A stretch of 64,000 bases of DNA, taken from contig JAEYXD010000210.1 in assembly GCA_023428645.1 (NCBI GenBank), positions 1-64,000 on the forward strand, given 5' to 3'. Positions 27,837-35,918 of the stretch are shown piece by piece. The notes under the pieces were generated by a model. That model searched no databases. It was not told the DNA's origin and saw only the letters and a list, made by a program, of their open reading frames with translations. This stretch comes from Pseudomonadota bacterium. Its GTDB lineage: Bacteria > Pseudomonadota > Gammaproteobacteria > Steroidobacterales > Steroidobacteraceae. Position numbers and translations under genes: made by a program. Position 1 is the stretch's first letter. Each line of letters begins with the position of its first letter.

Positions 27837-29918
27837 TTACTTCATGTCCTGGAAACGCTTGCCTTCGGCGGCCATCTTTTCGAGCAGCGGCGAGATCGTG
27901 AAATCCTTGCCGAGCTTCGGCAGATACTCCTTGAGCTTCGCGACGACGGTCGGAAGGCCGACCGTGTCCGCGTAGAACATCGGGCCGCCGCGATACACCG
28001 GCCAGCCGTAGCCGTTGATCCACACGATATCGATGTCGGACGGACGGATTGCAATGCCCTCTTCGAGGATCTTCGCGCCTTCGTTGATCATCGGGTACAC
28101 GAGACGTTCGAGGATCTCCGTGTCGGAGATCGTGCGCGGCTGATTGCCGGCCTTCGCCATGAAGTCCTTGACGATCTTCTCGGTGACCGGCGAGGGCTTC
28201 GCATTGCGCTGCTCGTCGTAATCGTAGAAGCCGGCACCCGTCTTCTGGCCGCGGCGATCCATCTCGCACAGCACTTCACGTACCGTCGAGCTCTTCGAGG
28301 TTTCCCTGCTCCAGCCGATGTCGAGCCCGGCGAGGTCGGACATCGCGAACGGGCCCATCGGCATGCCGAACTCGTACAACGGCTTGTCGATCTCCCATGG
28401 CATCGCGCCTTCGAGCATCATTGCCTGCGCCTGAGCCTGGCGTGCCGCGAGCATGCGATTGCCGACGAAGCCATGGCAAACGCCGACGAGCACGCCGACC
28501 TTGCCGATCTTCTTCGCGAGCTGCATCGAGGTCGCAATGACGGGCTTCGAGGTCTTCGCGCCGCGTACGACTTCGAGCAGGCGCATGACGTTCGCAGGCG
28601 AGAAGAAGTGCAGGCCGATCACCCACTCGGGGCGGCTCGTCGCGCTCGCGATCTCGTTCACGTCCAGGTACGACGTGTTCGAGGCGAGAATCGCGCCCTG
28701 CTTGACGATCTTGTCGAGCTTGCCGAAGACATCTTTCTTGATGTCCATGTTCTCGAACACGGCCTCGATCACGAGATCGCAATCGGCCAGCGCGTTGAGG
28801 TCGAGCGCGCCGGTCAAGAGCTTCATGCGCGTTTCGACGTCTTCCGGCTTGAGCTTGCCGCGCTTCGCGGTCGTCTCGTAGTTCTTGCGGATGACGCCCA
28901 GGCCGCGGTCGAGCGCTTCCTGCTTCATTTCCACGATCGTGACGGGGATGCCGACGTTCGCGAAGTTCATCGAGATGCCGCCGCCCATCGTGCCGGCGCC
29001 GATGACGCCGACCTTCTTGATCGGAATCGTCGGCGTGTCGTCCGCGATGTCCGGCACTTTCCACACCTGGCGCTCGGCGAAGAAGACGTAGCGCTGCGCG
29101 GCGGATTGCGTGCCTTGCATCAGCTCGGTGAAGAGCTTGCGCTCGAGCGCGAGACCTTCGTCGAACGGCAGGTTCACGGCGGCTTCGATCGTGCGGATGT
29201 TGTATTCGGGAGCGTGAAAGCCGCGGAACTTCTTCGCATTCGCTTTGCGGAAGTCCGCGAAGATCTCGGGCTTGCCGCGCGCGGCGATAACTTTGTCGTT
29301 CGAGTCGCGCACCTTCTTGAGCGGCCGCTTCTCGGCGACGACTTTCTTCGCGAACTCGATGGCGGCCGAGCGCAGCTCGCCTTCGGCGACGAGCTCGTCG
29401 ATCAATCCGGCTTTGTGCGCGGCGGGGGCGGGGACGTGCTTGCCGGAGGTCACCATGTCGAGCGCCTGCTCGACACCGACGATACGCGGCAATCGTTGCG
29501 TGCCGCCGGCGCCGGGCAGCAGGCCCAGCGCCACTTCGGGCAGACCGCACTTCGCCGACGGCACGGCGACGCGATAGTGACAGCACAACGCAACTTCGAG
29601 ACCGCCGCCGAGTGCGGTGCCATGAATCGCGGCGATGACGGGCTTCGGCGAATTTTCGATCGCGTCTTCGGCGTCGACGAGGCTGGGTGCTTGCGGGGGC
29701 TTGCCGAATTCGGTGATGTCGGCGCCGGCGATGAAGGTCTTGCCCTCGCAGATCAGGACGATCGCCTTGACGGCGCTGGCGTCGATCGCTTCCTTCATGC
29801 CGCGAACGATGCCTTCTCGAACCTGCTGTGACAGCGCATTCACCGGCGGTGAATTGATCGAGAGGATGGCAATTTCGCCTTCGATGGCGACATTGGCGAC
29901 GGCGTTGATAGCCCCCAT
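27837..29918 (-). CDS. fadB: Multifunctional enoyl-CoA hydratase / 3-hydroxyacyl-CoA dehydrogenase
   Basis: A 693-residue beta-oxidation protein. The N-terminal crotonase domain (about 1-190) has the oxyanion-hole segment IAGADITEF and GTALGGGLEVAL with GLPEVALGLLPGAGGTQRL; the NAD-binding domain starts near 290 with VGVIGAGTMGGGI, and the catalytic His is in GLHFFSPANVM; two C-terminal dehydrogenase domains follow. ATG 29918 is preferred because GGGAG sits eight bases upstream; ATG 29933 (five residues longer) has no ribosome site. It heads an operon with the thiolase, under a -10 box at 30008 and a dyad at 29969. Layout matches the single-chain peroxisomal-type bifunctional enzyme more than E. 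coli FadB. Confidence 0.9.
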   Translation of the reverse strand: MGAINAVANVAIEGEIAILSINSPPVNALSQQVREGIVRGMKEAIDASAVKAIVLICEGKTFIAGADITEFGKPPQAPSLVDAEDAIENSPKPVIAAIHGTALGGGLEVALCCHYRVAVPSAKCGLPEVALGLLPGAGGTQRLPRIVGVEQALDMVTSGKHVPAPAAHKAGLIDELVAEGELRSAAIEFAKKVVAEKRPLKKVRDSNDKVIAARGKPEIFADFRKANAKKFRGFHAPEYNIRTIEAAVNLPFDEGLALERKLFTELMQGTQSAAQRYVFFAERQVWKVPDIADDTPTIPIKKVGVIGAGTMGGGISMNFANVGIPVTIVEMKQEALDRGLGVIRKNYETTAKRGKLKPEDVETRMKLLTGALDLNALADCDLVIEAVFENMDIKKDVFGKLDKIVKQGAILASNTSYLDVNEIASATSRPEWVIGLHFFSPANVMRLLEVVRGAKTSKPVIATSMQLAKKIGKVGVLVGVCHGFVGNRMLAARQAQAQAMMLEGAMPWEIDKPLYEFGMPMGPFAMSDLAGLDIGWSRETSKSSTVREVLCEMDRRGQKTGAGFYDYDEQRNAKPSPVTEKIVKDFMAKAGNQPRTISDTEILERLVYPMINEGAKILEEGIAIRPSDIDIVWINGYGWPVYRGGPMFYADTVGLPTVVAKLKEYLPKLGKDFTISPLLEKMAAEGKRFQDMK

Positions 29919-29968
29919 CAGTGCGTCTCCCATACTGAATGTTTGAAAAAGTGCCCACCCCGATTCGC

Positions 29969-29986
29969 CGCGAACAAAGGTTCGCG
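29969..29986. promoter_or_regulatory. Dyad in the leader of the fadBA operon
   Basis: CGCGAAC, four bases (AAAG), GTTCGCG: perfect 7-bp arms. It lies between the -10 box and the fadB start. Its form resembles the PsrA-type fatty-acid operator (GAAAC-N4-GTTTC), so it is a candidate target for a TetR regulator, or simply an RNA hairpin. Confidence 0.45.
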
Positions 29987-30007
29987 AGCAAGCGCGGTGG
30001 GGGCGGC

Positions 30008-30013
30008 ATTATA
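30008..30013 (-). promoter_or_regulatory. -10 box for the fadBA operon
   Basis: A consensus TATAAT on the minus strand, giving RNA from about 30001 and a leader of about 80 nt containing the dyad at 29969. No good -35 hexamer at 16-18 bp, so an activator or other contacts may be needed. Confidence 0.5.
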
Positions 30014-30082
30014 GGCCCACTTTCAGGCCCGCATACTGCATTGCAAAGGATTCCGCTCTGCGGGTACGGTGGCTGCGCTGCA

Positions 30083-30493
30083 TCAACGTTTTCGCGGAGT
30101 TTTCGCTGATTTACGCGCCCGCCTGGCAGGACGCTTGTGCCGCTGGCGGAGCGCCTTGGCGGTAGCGGCGGCCGCAGCCGCGGCGAGTGATTTGCGAGCC
30201 CAGATCGGCAACGTGTCGAGGTCTTCGAGCACGTCGCTCGGCACCCGAAAGTAATTCATCGAGACGGTGTTCGGATCGTCCGGGAAAGGGCGAAACGCGT
30301 CCATGCCGCGCGCGGTGTAGTCCATGCGATTCGCATCGTCGACCTTGAAATACACGACGTCGTCGGCGATTACGGCGAAGAACAGCTCATCGCAGTACAA
30401 GCCGATGCCGCCGAACATGCGGCGCGAGCGCACCGTGCCGACGTTGCGCAATTGATCGAGCACGAATTCGAGGAAGTTCGACGAGACGGGCAT
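30083..30493 (-). CDS. TfoX/Sxy N-terminal domain protein
   Basis: A 136-residue protein that is essentially the TfoX N-terminal domain (about residues 5-100: RRMFGGIGLYCDELFFAVIADD, read as the family core, and PDDPNTVSMNYFRVP), ending in a basic Ala/Arg/Lys tail (ARRARKSAKTPRKR). It lacks the TfoX C-terminal domain of the competence regulators. The basic tail suggests nucleic-acid contact, but function in competence is unproven. It precedes the fadBA operon on the same strand by about 150 nt and is 89 nt after the TPR protein start region of the next gene upstream. Confidence 0.82.
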   Translation of the reverse strand: MPVSSNFLEFVLDQLRNVGTVRSRRMFGGIGLYCDELFFAVIADDVVYFKVDDANRMDYTARGMDAFRPFPDDPNTVSMNYFRVPSDVLEDLDTLPIWARKSLAAAAAAATAKALRQRHKRPARRARKSAKTPRKR

Positions 30494-30581
30494 GACGCGA
30501 GCTTAACAAGAAGCGCTCATGAGGCAGCCGGCGACGCCCGCAGCGTGTTGGGCGACAAATCGACGGATCACACTGCTTGGA

Positions 30582-32093
30582 TCACTTCGGCTGCGCCGCG
30601 CAGCCGTGCACTTTCGGTTCGCTCGCGCAGATGTCGGGCACGCCGTTGTCCTGCCAGTACGTCGTGAGCGTCGCGGCGCTCACGACTTCCTTGAAGCGGC
30701 GGTGCTTGCGCAGAAATTCCGTCTGCGGCAGCCACAGTACGCGCAGCGGCACCGCCTCGTTCTGTTTTGCCAGGCGCAGCATCCGATTGAAGACGAAGTC
30801 CGCGCGCTTGAGTGCGACGCCGAACAGAATTTCCGTTTCGGCATCGATCGCCTCGTCATCGGCGCTCGTCGTCACCGCTTGCAGCGCTGCCGGGATCTTT
30901 TCTCGCGACCCGCCCGCCGCAACGACCGAGCGAGCGAGGCCGTCCGCGTCCGCGCCGCTCGAGCGCAACAACTCATCGGCTCCGGTGCCGTCGCCGGCAA
31001 GCAGCAGCATCATCGCGTGAATGCGCGCCGTCTCGGCGGTCTCTGCTTCACGGCCGAGGGTGTCTGTCTGGGTCGCGATGCGCGCATACGTTGCGCATTC
31101 GCTCGCACCACGATTGCCCGGTTGAAGCGCGGCAGCGCGCATCGCGACGGGCAGCGCGCCGCGCACGTGGCCCGCATCCATCAGCAGGCATCCGAGCCCC
31201 TCGAGTGCCGCGATCGAGCCCGCATCGAGTGCGAGCGCCGCCGCGAAGTGCTCTTGCGCCGCGGACCAGTCCATGCGGCGCAGTCCCACGATCCCGAGCG
31301 CGGCCCGTGCATCCGCGAGCTCTGCATCCGCGCTGAGCGCTCGCTCCGCGGCGGTCTCGGCGAGCTTCGTGAGCGACGTCTCGTCTTCGCCGCCGACGCC
31401 GAGGTATGCGAGCGACAGCAAGGCACGTGCGCGTGCGAACTCGCGATGCCGGCGCGAAAGTGTCTCCAGGCGTTCGAGCTTGAGCGTCGTATCGCTCGTC
31501 GCGGCGGGAGGCGCGGTGAAGCCGGCGGCGTCGCTGCCGAGCCAATCATCGGCGGAGCGTAGGAAGGCTTCGTACGCGGCGGCGTCCGTCGTGCCCAAGG
31601 CGGCGGACCAACCCGCGGCGTCGCTGGGCGCGCCCAGAAACACGGCAAGCTGCTGCGCCAGCGCTTGCATCGTCGCGAGCGAGGAGTCTTGCGGCAGCTC
31701 GATATCGGCACGCTTGTCCACGATCGAATCGGGAGCGATCAATTCGAGCTCGGCGCGGGTGCCTTCGGCACTCTGGGTCACGCGCAAGCTGAAGACATTC
31801 GCTGCAGCGTCCGTCCCCTGTGCGACAGGAGGCGCCGCGACGTTCAGCTTGCCCCGTTGCAACAGGTGGCGCAGCTCGCGGTCGAGCCACGCCGGGCCCG
31901 TGATCGGGGCTGCCGCGGAATCGCCGGCGGTTTGCACGATCACCTGTAGTGGCTTGGCCGGATGGAAGGCCTCGCGCACGGGTTGCGGCGGCGGCGGCGG
32001 GGGCGGCGGTGTGGCGGGCACGAGGCTGCGCACCGCGAGCCACGTGAGCAACGCGGCCAGTATGACGAGCCCGAGGATGCGCCAGCGATTCAT
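30582..32093 (-). CDS. Membrane-anchored TPR protein with adenylate-cyclase-type C-terminus
   Basis: A 503-residue protein of unknown function. One N-terminal transmembrane helix (about residues 7-26) is followed by a run of eight prolines, then a mostly helical region with TPR-like repeats (for example SAAQEHFAAALALDAGSIAALEGLG near 270-300). The C-terminus (LRKHRRFKEVVSAATLTTYW and DNGVPDICASE) looks like the end of TPR-bearing adenylate cyclases and CadC-like regulators, but there is no cyclase or DNA-binding domain. Orientation suggests the body is periplasmic. It is divergent from the cupin gene. Confidence 0.75.
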   Translation of the reverse strand: MNRWRILGLVILAALLTWLAVRSLVPATPPPPPPPPQPVREAFHPAKPLQVIVQTAGDSAAAPITGPAWLDRELRHLLQRGKLNVAAPPVAQGTDAAANVFSLRVTQSAEGTRAELELIAPDSIVDKRADIELPQDSSLATMQALAQQLAVFLGAPSDAAGWSAALGTTDAAAYEAFLRSADDWLGSDAAGFTAPPAATSDTTLKLERLETLSRRHREFARARALLSLAYLGVGGEDETSLTKLAETAAERALSADAELADARAALGIVGLRRMDWSAAQEHFAAALALDAGSIAALEGLGCLLMDAGHVRGALPVAMRAAALQPGNRGASECATYARIATQTDTLGREAETAETARIHAMMLLLAGDGTGADELLRSSGADADGLARSVVAAGGSREKIPAALQAVTTSADDEAIDAETEILFGVALKRADFVFNRMLRLAKQNEAVPLRVLWLPQTEFLRKHRRFKEVVSAATLTTYWQDNGVPDICASEPKVHGCAAQPK

Positions 32094-32218
32094 GCGGGCG
32101 AAGGTTGCCGGTCGCGACCACGCGGTGCAAGGCGGCGAACGGACGGCAGCGATTGCGACGCGTCGGACCAGCGGCCTCTGGCATCATCGGCGCATCACTC
32201 GCGTCGGTTCAGAACATC

Positions 32219-32704
32219 ATGTCCAAACCCAACCTCTATCTGTTACGCGCCGCCGATATCGCGGCACGGTCGCAGACGTTCTCGCATCCCTGGAATCCGA
32301 AGTCGGAGGTCACGGGATATCAATTGGCGAAGTCGACCGGCTTGCGGCGCACGGGCGTCAATCTGGCGCGCCTCGCGCCGGGCAAGGAATCGTTCGTCTA
32401 TCACTCGCATTGGACGGAAGAAGAGTGGATCTACATTCTCGAAGGTCGCGGCGTCGCCCGCATCGACGATGAGACGTATGAGGTCGGACCAGGCGACTTC
32501 ATGGCGTTTCCGACGCCCGGCGTCGCGCATCATCTGACGAATCCGTTCGACACGGAGCTCGTGTACCTCATGGGCGGGGAGCATCGCGATCACGAGATCG
32601 CCGATTTCCCGGATCTCGGCAAACGCATGTTCAGGCACGCGAAAGGCGTCGAGATCTTCGATTTGCAGGACGGCAAGCCGTTCGGACCGCTGGACGACGA
32701 GTAG
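32219..32704 (+). CDS. Cupin-domain protein
   Basis: A 161-residue single-cupin protein. Motif 1 is SFVYHSHWTEEEWIYILEGRG (His, His, Glu ligand pattern) and motif 2 is VGPGDFMAFPTPGVAHHL, so the metal site looks intact. The C-terminal ~50 residues (HRDHEIADFPDLGKRMF) are typical of sugar-isomerase-like or transcription-associated lone cupins. ATG 32219 is used; the longer frame from 32105 is not like the family and lies over the TPR gene promoter. It stands alone, convergent with the dehydrogenase at 32741. Enzyme activity is unknown. Confidence 0.85.
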   Translation: MSKPNLYLLRAADIAARSQTFSHPWNPKSEVTGYQLAKSTGLRRTGVNLARLAPGKESFVYHSHWTEEEWIYILEGRGVARIDDETYEVGPGDFMAFPTPGVAHHLTNPFDTELVYLMGGEHRDHEIADFPDLGKRMFRHAKGVEIFDLQDGKPFGPLDDE

Positions 32705-32740
32705 CCAGGCGCGAGCTCCGCGCTTGCGCGCGAAGCGTAG

Positions 32741-33742
32741 TTACACGCCCGTGAGCGTCTTGCTCAGCTCTCGCAGCTTGCGACGCGCTTCGGGATCGTA
32801 CGCCGCCGCGGCAGCTTGCGCTTCGTGCTTGCCGTTGAAAAACAGTCCTGTCTTCAGCTTGAGCTCCGGCGCGGTCGCGACATAAAGGACCGCCGCCGCG
32901 CCTTCGTCCACCGTACTGCGCGGTTGGACGCCGGCACTGCGCACCATCGCCGTGTCCATGTACGTCGCCGGATGCAGCGCATGTACGGTGATGTTCTTCA
33001 CCGCCAGCTCCGCGGCGAGATCGAACGTGAACATGATCTGCGCGAGCTTGCTTTGAGCGTACGCGCTGCCGCCGTCGTAATTGTGCTCCAGCATGACGTC
33101 GCTGAAATCGATCGGACGCTGCGCGAGCGATGCGACATTCACGACGCGTGATGGCGAGCCCGCGACGAGCTGCGGAATGAGCAAGCGCGTCAGCAGATAG
33201 CCGGACAGGTAGTTCACCGCGAAGCGCAGCTCGTGACCGTCCGCACTCACTTGGCGCGCCTGGCCACCGTCGCTGTTCGCGAAGCCGATGCCCGCGTTGT
33301 TGATGAGCAGATGCAAGCGCCGGTGATCATGCTCGATCGCCTCGGCAAGCTTGCGGACGTCCTCGAGCGAGGCAAGGTCGGCGCGATAGAAGCGCGCGTT
33401 TCCCGGCGTGTCCTTTTCGATCGTCGCTACCAGCGCGTTGCCGCGTTCTTCGTTGCGGCCGTGGATGAGCACCGTCGCGCCCATGCCGGCGAGCTTCAAT
33501 GCAACGACCTTGCCGAGCCCGTCGGTGGAGCCCGTGACGAGCACCGTCTTGCCTTCGAGCAGCGGTTGCGGCGGCGTGCCGCCGCCGCTCGGCGAGTTCG
33601 TCGGCGCGTCGCCATGCGCGGTGAACAAGAGCGCGTGACCAGGCCGCGGCGCCAATGTCGCGAGCGTCGCGGCGCCGCCGAGCAGCGCGCTGCGCCGCAT
33701 CGAAACGGCCACCGCCTCGTCACGTTCGTCGTTCATCGCCAT
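32741..33742 (-). CDS. Exported short-chain dehydrogenase/reductase (Tat-like signal)
   Basis: A 333-residue SDR. The first 38 residues look like a twin-arginine signal (SMRRSALLGGAATLATLAPR), unusual for this cytosolic family. The Rossmann fold has TGSTDGLG, the NNAG motif and the catalytic Tyr/Lys in SAYAQSKLA. A retinol-dehydrogenase-like subgroup is likely. The start at ATG 33742 overlaps the lipoprotein gene by ten bases; ATG 33736 would make an ATGA overlap. Translational coupling with the lipoprotein suggests a shared periplasmic role. Where its cofactor would come from in the periplasm is unclear (Tat exports folded, cofactor-loaded proteins). Confidence 0.83.
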   Translation of the reverse strand: MAMNDERDEAVAVSMRRSALLGGAATLATLAPRPGHALLFTAHGDAPTNSPSGGGTPPQPLLEGKTVLVTGSTDGLGKVVALKLAGMGATVLIHGRNEERGNALVATIEKDTPGNARFYRADLASLEDVRKLAEAIEHDHRRLHLLINNAGIGFANSDGGQARQVSADGHELRFAVNYLSGYLLTRLLIPQLVAGSPSRVVNVASLAQRPIDFSDVMLEHNYDGGSAYAQSKLAQIMFTFDLAAELAVKNITVHALHPATYMDTAMVRSAGVQPRSTVDEGAAAVLYVATAPELKLKTGLFFNGKHEAQAAAAAYDPEARRKLRELSKTLTGV

Positions 33743-34602
33743 CGATTTCCGCCCTGGTCCTGCACGACCGCGCCTGCCGCGCGCCGCGGCAACCCTTGAA
33801 GCGTCGAAGTGCGCAGGTAGATCTGCGCGCCGTCGCGTGCATCGAAGGATGCCGTGCTGCCTTCCACGGTGCTGTTCGCGATGTGCACGATCGCGTCCCC
33901 GACGACGACGCCCGTGCCGGAGGCAATGACGCGGCTGTTCGTGATGTACAGCTCGCAGCCGCCGCGCGCGATGATTGCGTCGCCCTCGACATAAATGTCG
34001 CGATTGTCGAAGTGGAGCATGCGCCGGCCTTCACAAATGGTCGGCTCGACAGTGCGCTGGCTGTTCGGCGCCGCGGCCGCCAGCGTTTCGCCGTCCGTCG
34101 AGACGATGCTGACGCCGGGTCCGCTGACTTTCACTTTGCCGTCGGTGCGCTCGATCGTGTAGCTCGGTGCCGCCGCCGCAGGCTGGGCGCTCGAGGTCAT
34201 CGAATCCGTCGATTCCGCGAGTGGGAGTTGCACAGCGGGTGGAGGCTGCGTGGGCTCGGGTGCAGGTGCCTCCGCTGCCGGCGTCGTGGCTGGCTTCGCC
34301 TCAGCCAGCGAGGCCACCGGAACGGCCGCGATCTCGTCCAGCTCCACGGTGCGGATGTCGCCCGTGTCTTTACTGCGGATCGTGAACACGCCTGCGCTCG
34401 CGTCCGTCGCGACGATCTCGAGCGTCGGATTGCGCGCGAGCGCATCGCGCGCCCAGTTGAGCTCGCTCGTGCGGGTGCTCGCGGTCGGCGCCGCCTGCTT
34501 CGTGCATGCCGGAAGCACGAGGGCGATCGCGCACGCGCCGGTCAACGCAAGGCCGTGCAGTTCCAGCGCTCGCGCACGCATTCCATGACGAGCCGTCCGC
34601 AT
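33733..34602 (-). CDS. Lipoprotein of unknown function with right-handed-repeat-like C-terminus
   Basis: A 289-residue lipoprotein: lipobox LPAC near residue 32, then a helical stretch, a Pro/Ala-rich linker (about 100-145) and a C-terminal part with short beta-rich units (RDIYVEGDAIIARGGCELYI and NSTVEGSTASFDARDGAQIYL) like a small right-handed beta-helix or DUF3060-type domain. ATG 34602 has GGAGAG before it; the GTG at 34614 is an alternative. It is not a family I can name with certainty. It overlaps the exported dehydrogenase downstream and lies 95 nt after the epimerase start region on the same strand. Confidence 0.78.
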   Translation of the reverse strand: MRTARHGMRARALELHGLALTGACAIALVLPACTKQAAPTASTRTSELNWARDALARNPTLEIVATDASAGVFTIRSKDTGDIRTVELDEIAAVPVASLAEAKPATTPAAEAPAPEPTQPPPAVQLPLAESTDSMTSSAQPAAAAPSYTIERTDGKVKVSGPGVSIVSTDGETLAAAAPNSQRTVEPTICEGRRMLHFDNRDIYVEGDAIIARGGCELYITNSRVIASGTGVVVGDAIVHIANSTVEGSTASFDARDGAQIYLRTSTLQGLPRRAAGAVVQDQGGNRWR

Positions 34603-34697
34603 GACGCTCTCCACCTTCGAATCGGGGGCCTATCCTCGCGCCCGGCGCGGGCGAAATCCAGTCGCGAGACTCGCGGCCCCCGTGGCGGGTCAGCCCA

Positions 34698-35783
34698 TCA
34701 TGAGCCCGTAAGCGCCTTCAACAAGGCGGCCTCGCGCTCGGGGGTGAAGCCGGCGCGCAGCTTCTGCTGCTCCGTTGCGGGCCGCGTCTTGTGCCAGGCC
34801 AGGGTGTCGCGCACCGTCGTTTCCAGCGGGCGAAAACGCAGGCCCTGCGCGACCGCGCGCGCCGAGCTGACGAGCGTCGCGCCCGCGGTTTCACCGACTG
34901 GCGGCGCCCAGATCGGCACTTCGAGGCCTTCCAATGCCTTGTTCTTCTCCAGGAACTCGGTTGGCGCCCAGACGAATTTCGTATTGGCGCCGGACACGCG
35001 CTTGCTCGTCTCGAGCAAGTCGCCGATCGTCACGGCGCCGGCTGGATTGCACAGGTTGTAGCTGCCGCTGATGCGCCGCTCGACACACCCGCGCATGAAC
35101 TCGGCGAGATCGCGTGCGTCGATGAATTGCACCGGATCGCTCGCGCTGCCGGGCGCGAGCATCTCGCCCCCCTTCGCCACGCGCACCGGCCAATACGTGA
35201 ATCGATCGGTCGGATCGCCGGGACCGACGATGTAGGTCGGCCGAATGACCGCGGAGCTCTTGCCGAAGGTCTGCTCCACCGTCTTTTCGCAGATCGCCTT
35301 CAAGCCGCCGTACGTCTGGTCGGTGATTTGCTCCACGTTCGGATCCGTGAGCGTCGCAAGCTTGTAATCCTCGTCGATGCCCGGCGGGGTGAGGTCCGCA
35401 TAAGCGGAGATGCTCGAGACGAAGATGTAATGCTCGGCGTGACCTTTGAGGATGTCCGTCGACAGCTTGACCTGCTTGAGTGTGTAGCCGGAGTTGTCGA
35501 CGACGACATCCCAGTCGCGGCCCTTGATCGCATCCATCTGGCCATTGCGATCGCCGATCAGCGTTTCGATATCGGGGAACAGTTTCGGATTGCGCCGGCC
35601 GCGGTTCAGCAGCGTGAGCTTGTGCCCCGCGTTGCGCAGTTCCGTGACGAGGTGTGGGCCGATGAATCCCGTGCCGCCGAGGATGAGCACGCGTAACGGC
35701 TTCGATTCCGCCGCCCGCAACGGCGACAACATCAGACCGGCGGTGACGGCAGCACTGAGCTTGAGAGCGTCGCGACGATTCAT
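34698..35783 (-). CDS. Tat-exported NAD-dependent epimerase/dehydratase
   Basis: A 361-residue extended SDR. The N-terminus MNRRDALKLSAAVTAGLMLS is a twin-arginine signal ending near AAES. The Rossmann start is VLILGGTGFIGPHL; TYGGLKAICEK carries the expected Tyr/Lys pair. The family is the isoflavone-reductase/CSP41-like epimerase group that often carries Tat signals in soil bacteria. ATG 35783 is chosen from the Tat motif; the upstream 42 codons are arginine-rich. It is the upstream member of a set of three exported proteins (with the lipoprotein and dehydrogenase) on this strand. The substrate is unknown. Confidence 0.87.
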   Translation of the reverse strand: MNRRDALKLSAAVTAGLMLSPLRAAESKPLRVLILGGTGFIGPHLVTELRNAGHKLTLLNRGRRNPKLFPDIETLIGDRNGQMDAIKGRDWDVVVDNSGYTLKQVKLSTDILKGHAEHYIFVSSISAYADLTPPGIDEDYKLATLTDPNVEQITDQTYGGLKAICEKTVEQTFGKSSAVIRPTYIVGPGDPTDRFTYWPVRVAKGGEMLAPGSASDPVQFIDARDLAEFMRGCVERRISGSYNLCNPAGAVTIGDLLETSKRVSGANTKFVWAPTEFLEKNKALEGLEVPIWAPPVGETAGATLVSSARAVAQGLRFRPLETTVRDTLAWHKTRPATEQQKLRAGFTPEREAALLKALTGS

Positions 35784-35918
35784 CGTGGTTCTCCGGGCGG
35801 ATTGAAGTCCGCAGTGTAAGTGTGCCCTGGCGCACCGGCATGGGGTTCGTCGCACGGATCGTCGCAAAGCGAGCCGCGGACGCACGCGGGTGCAGTCCAC
35901 GAGCGGCACCCGCGTTCG

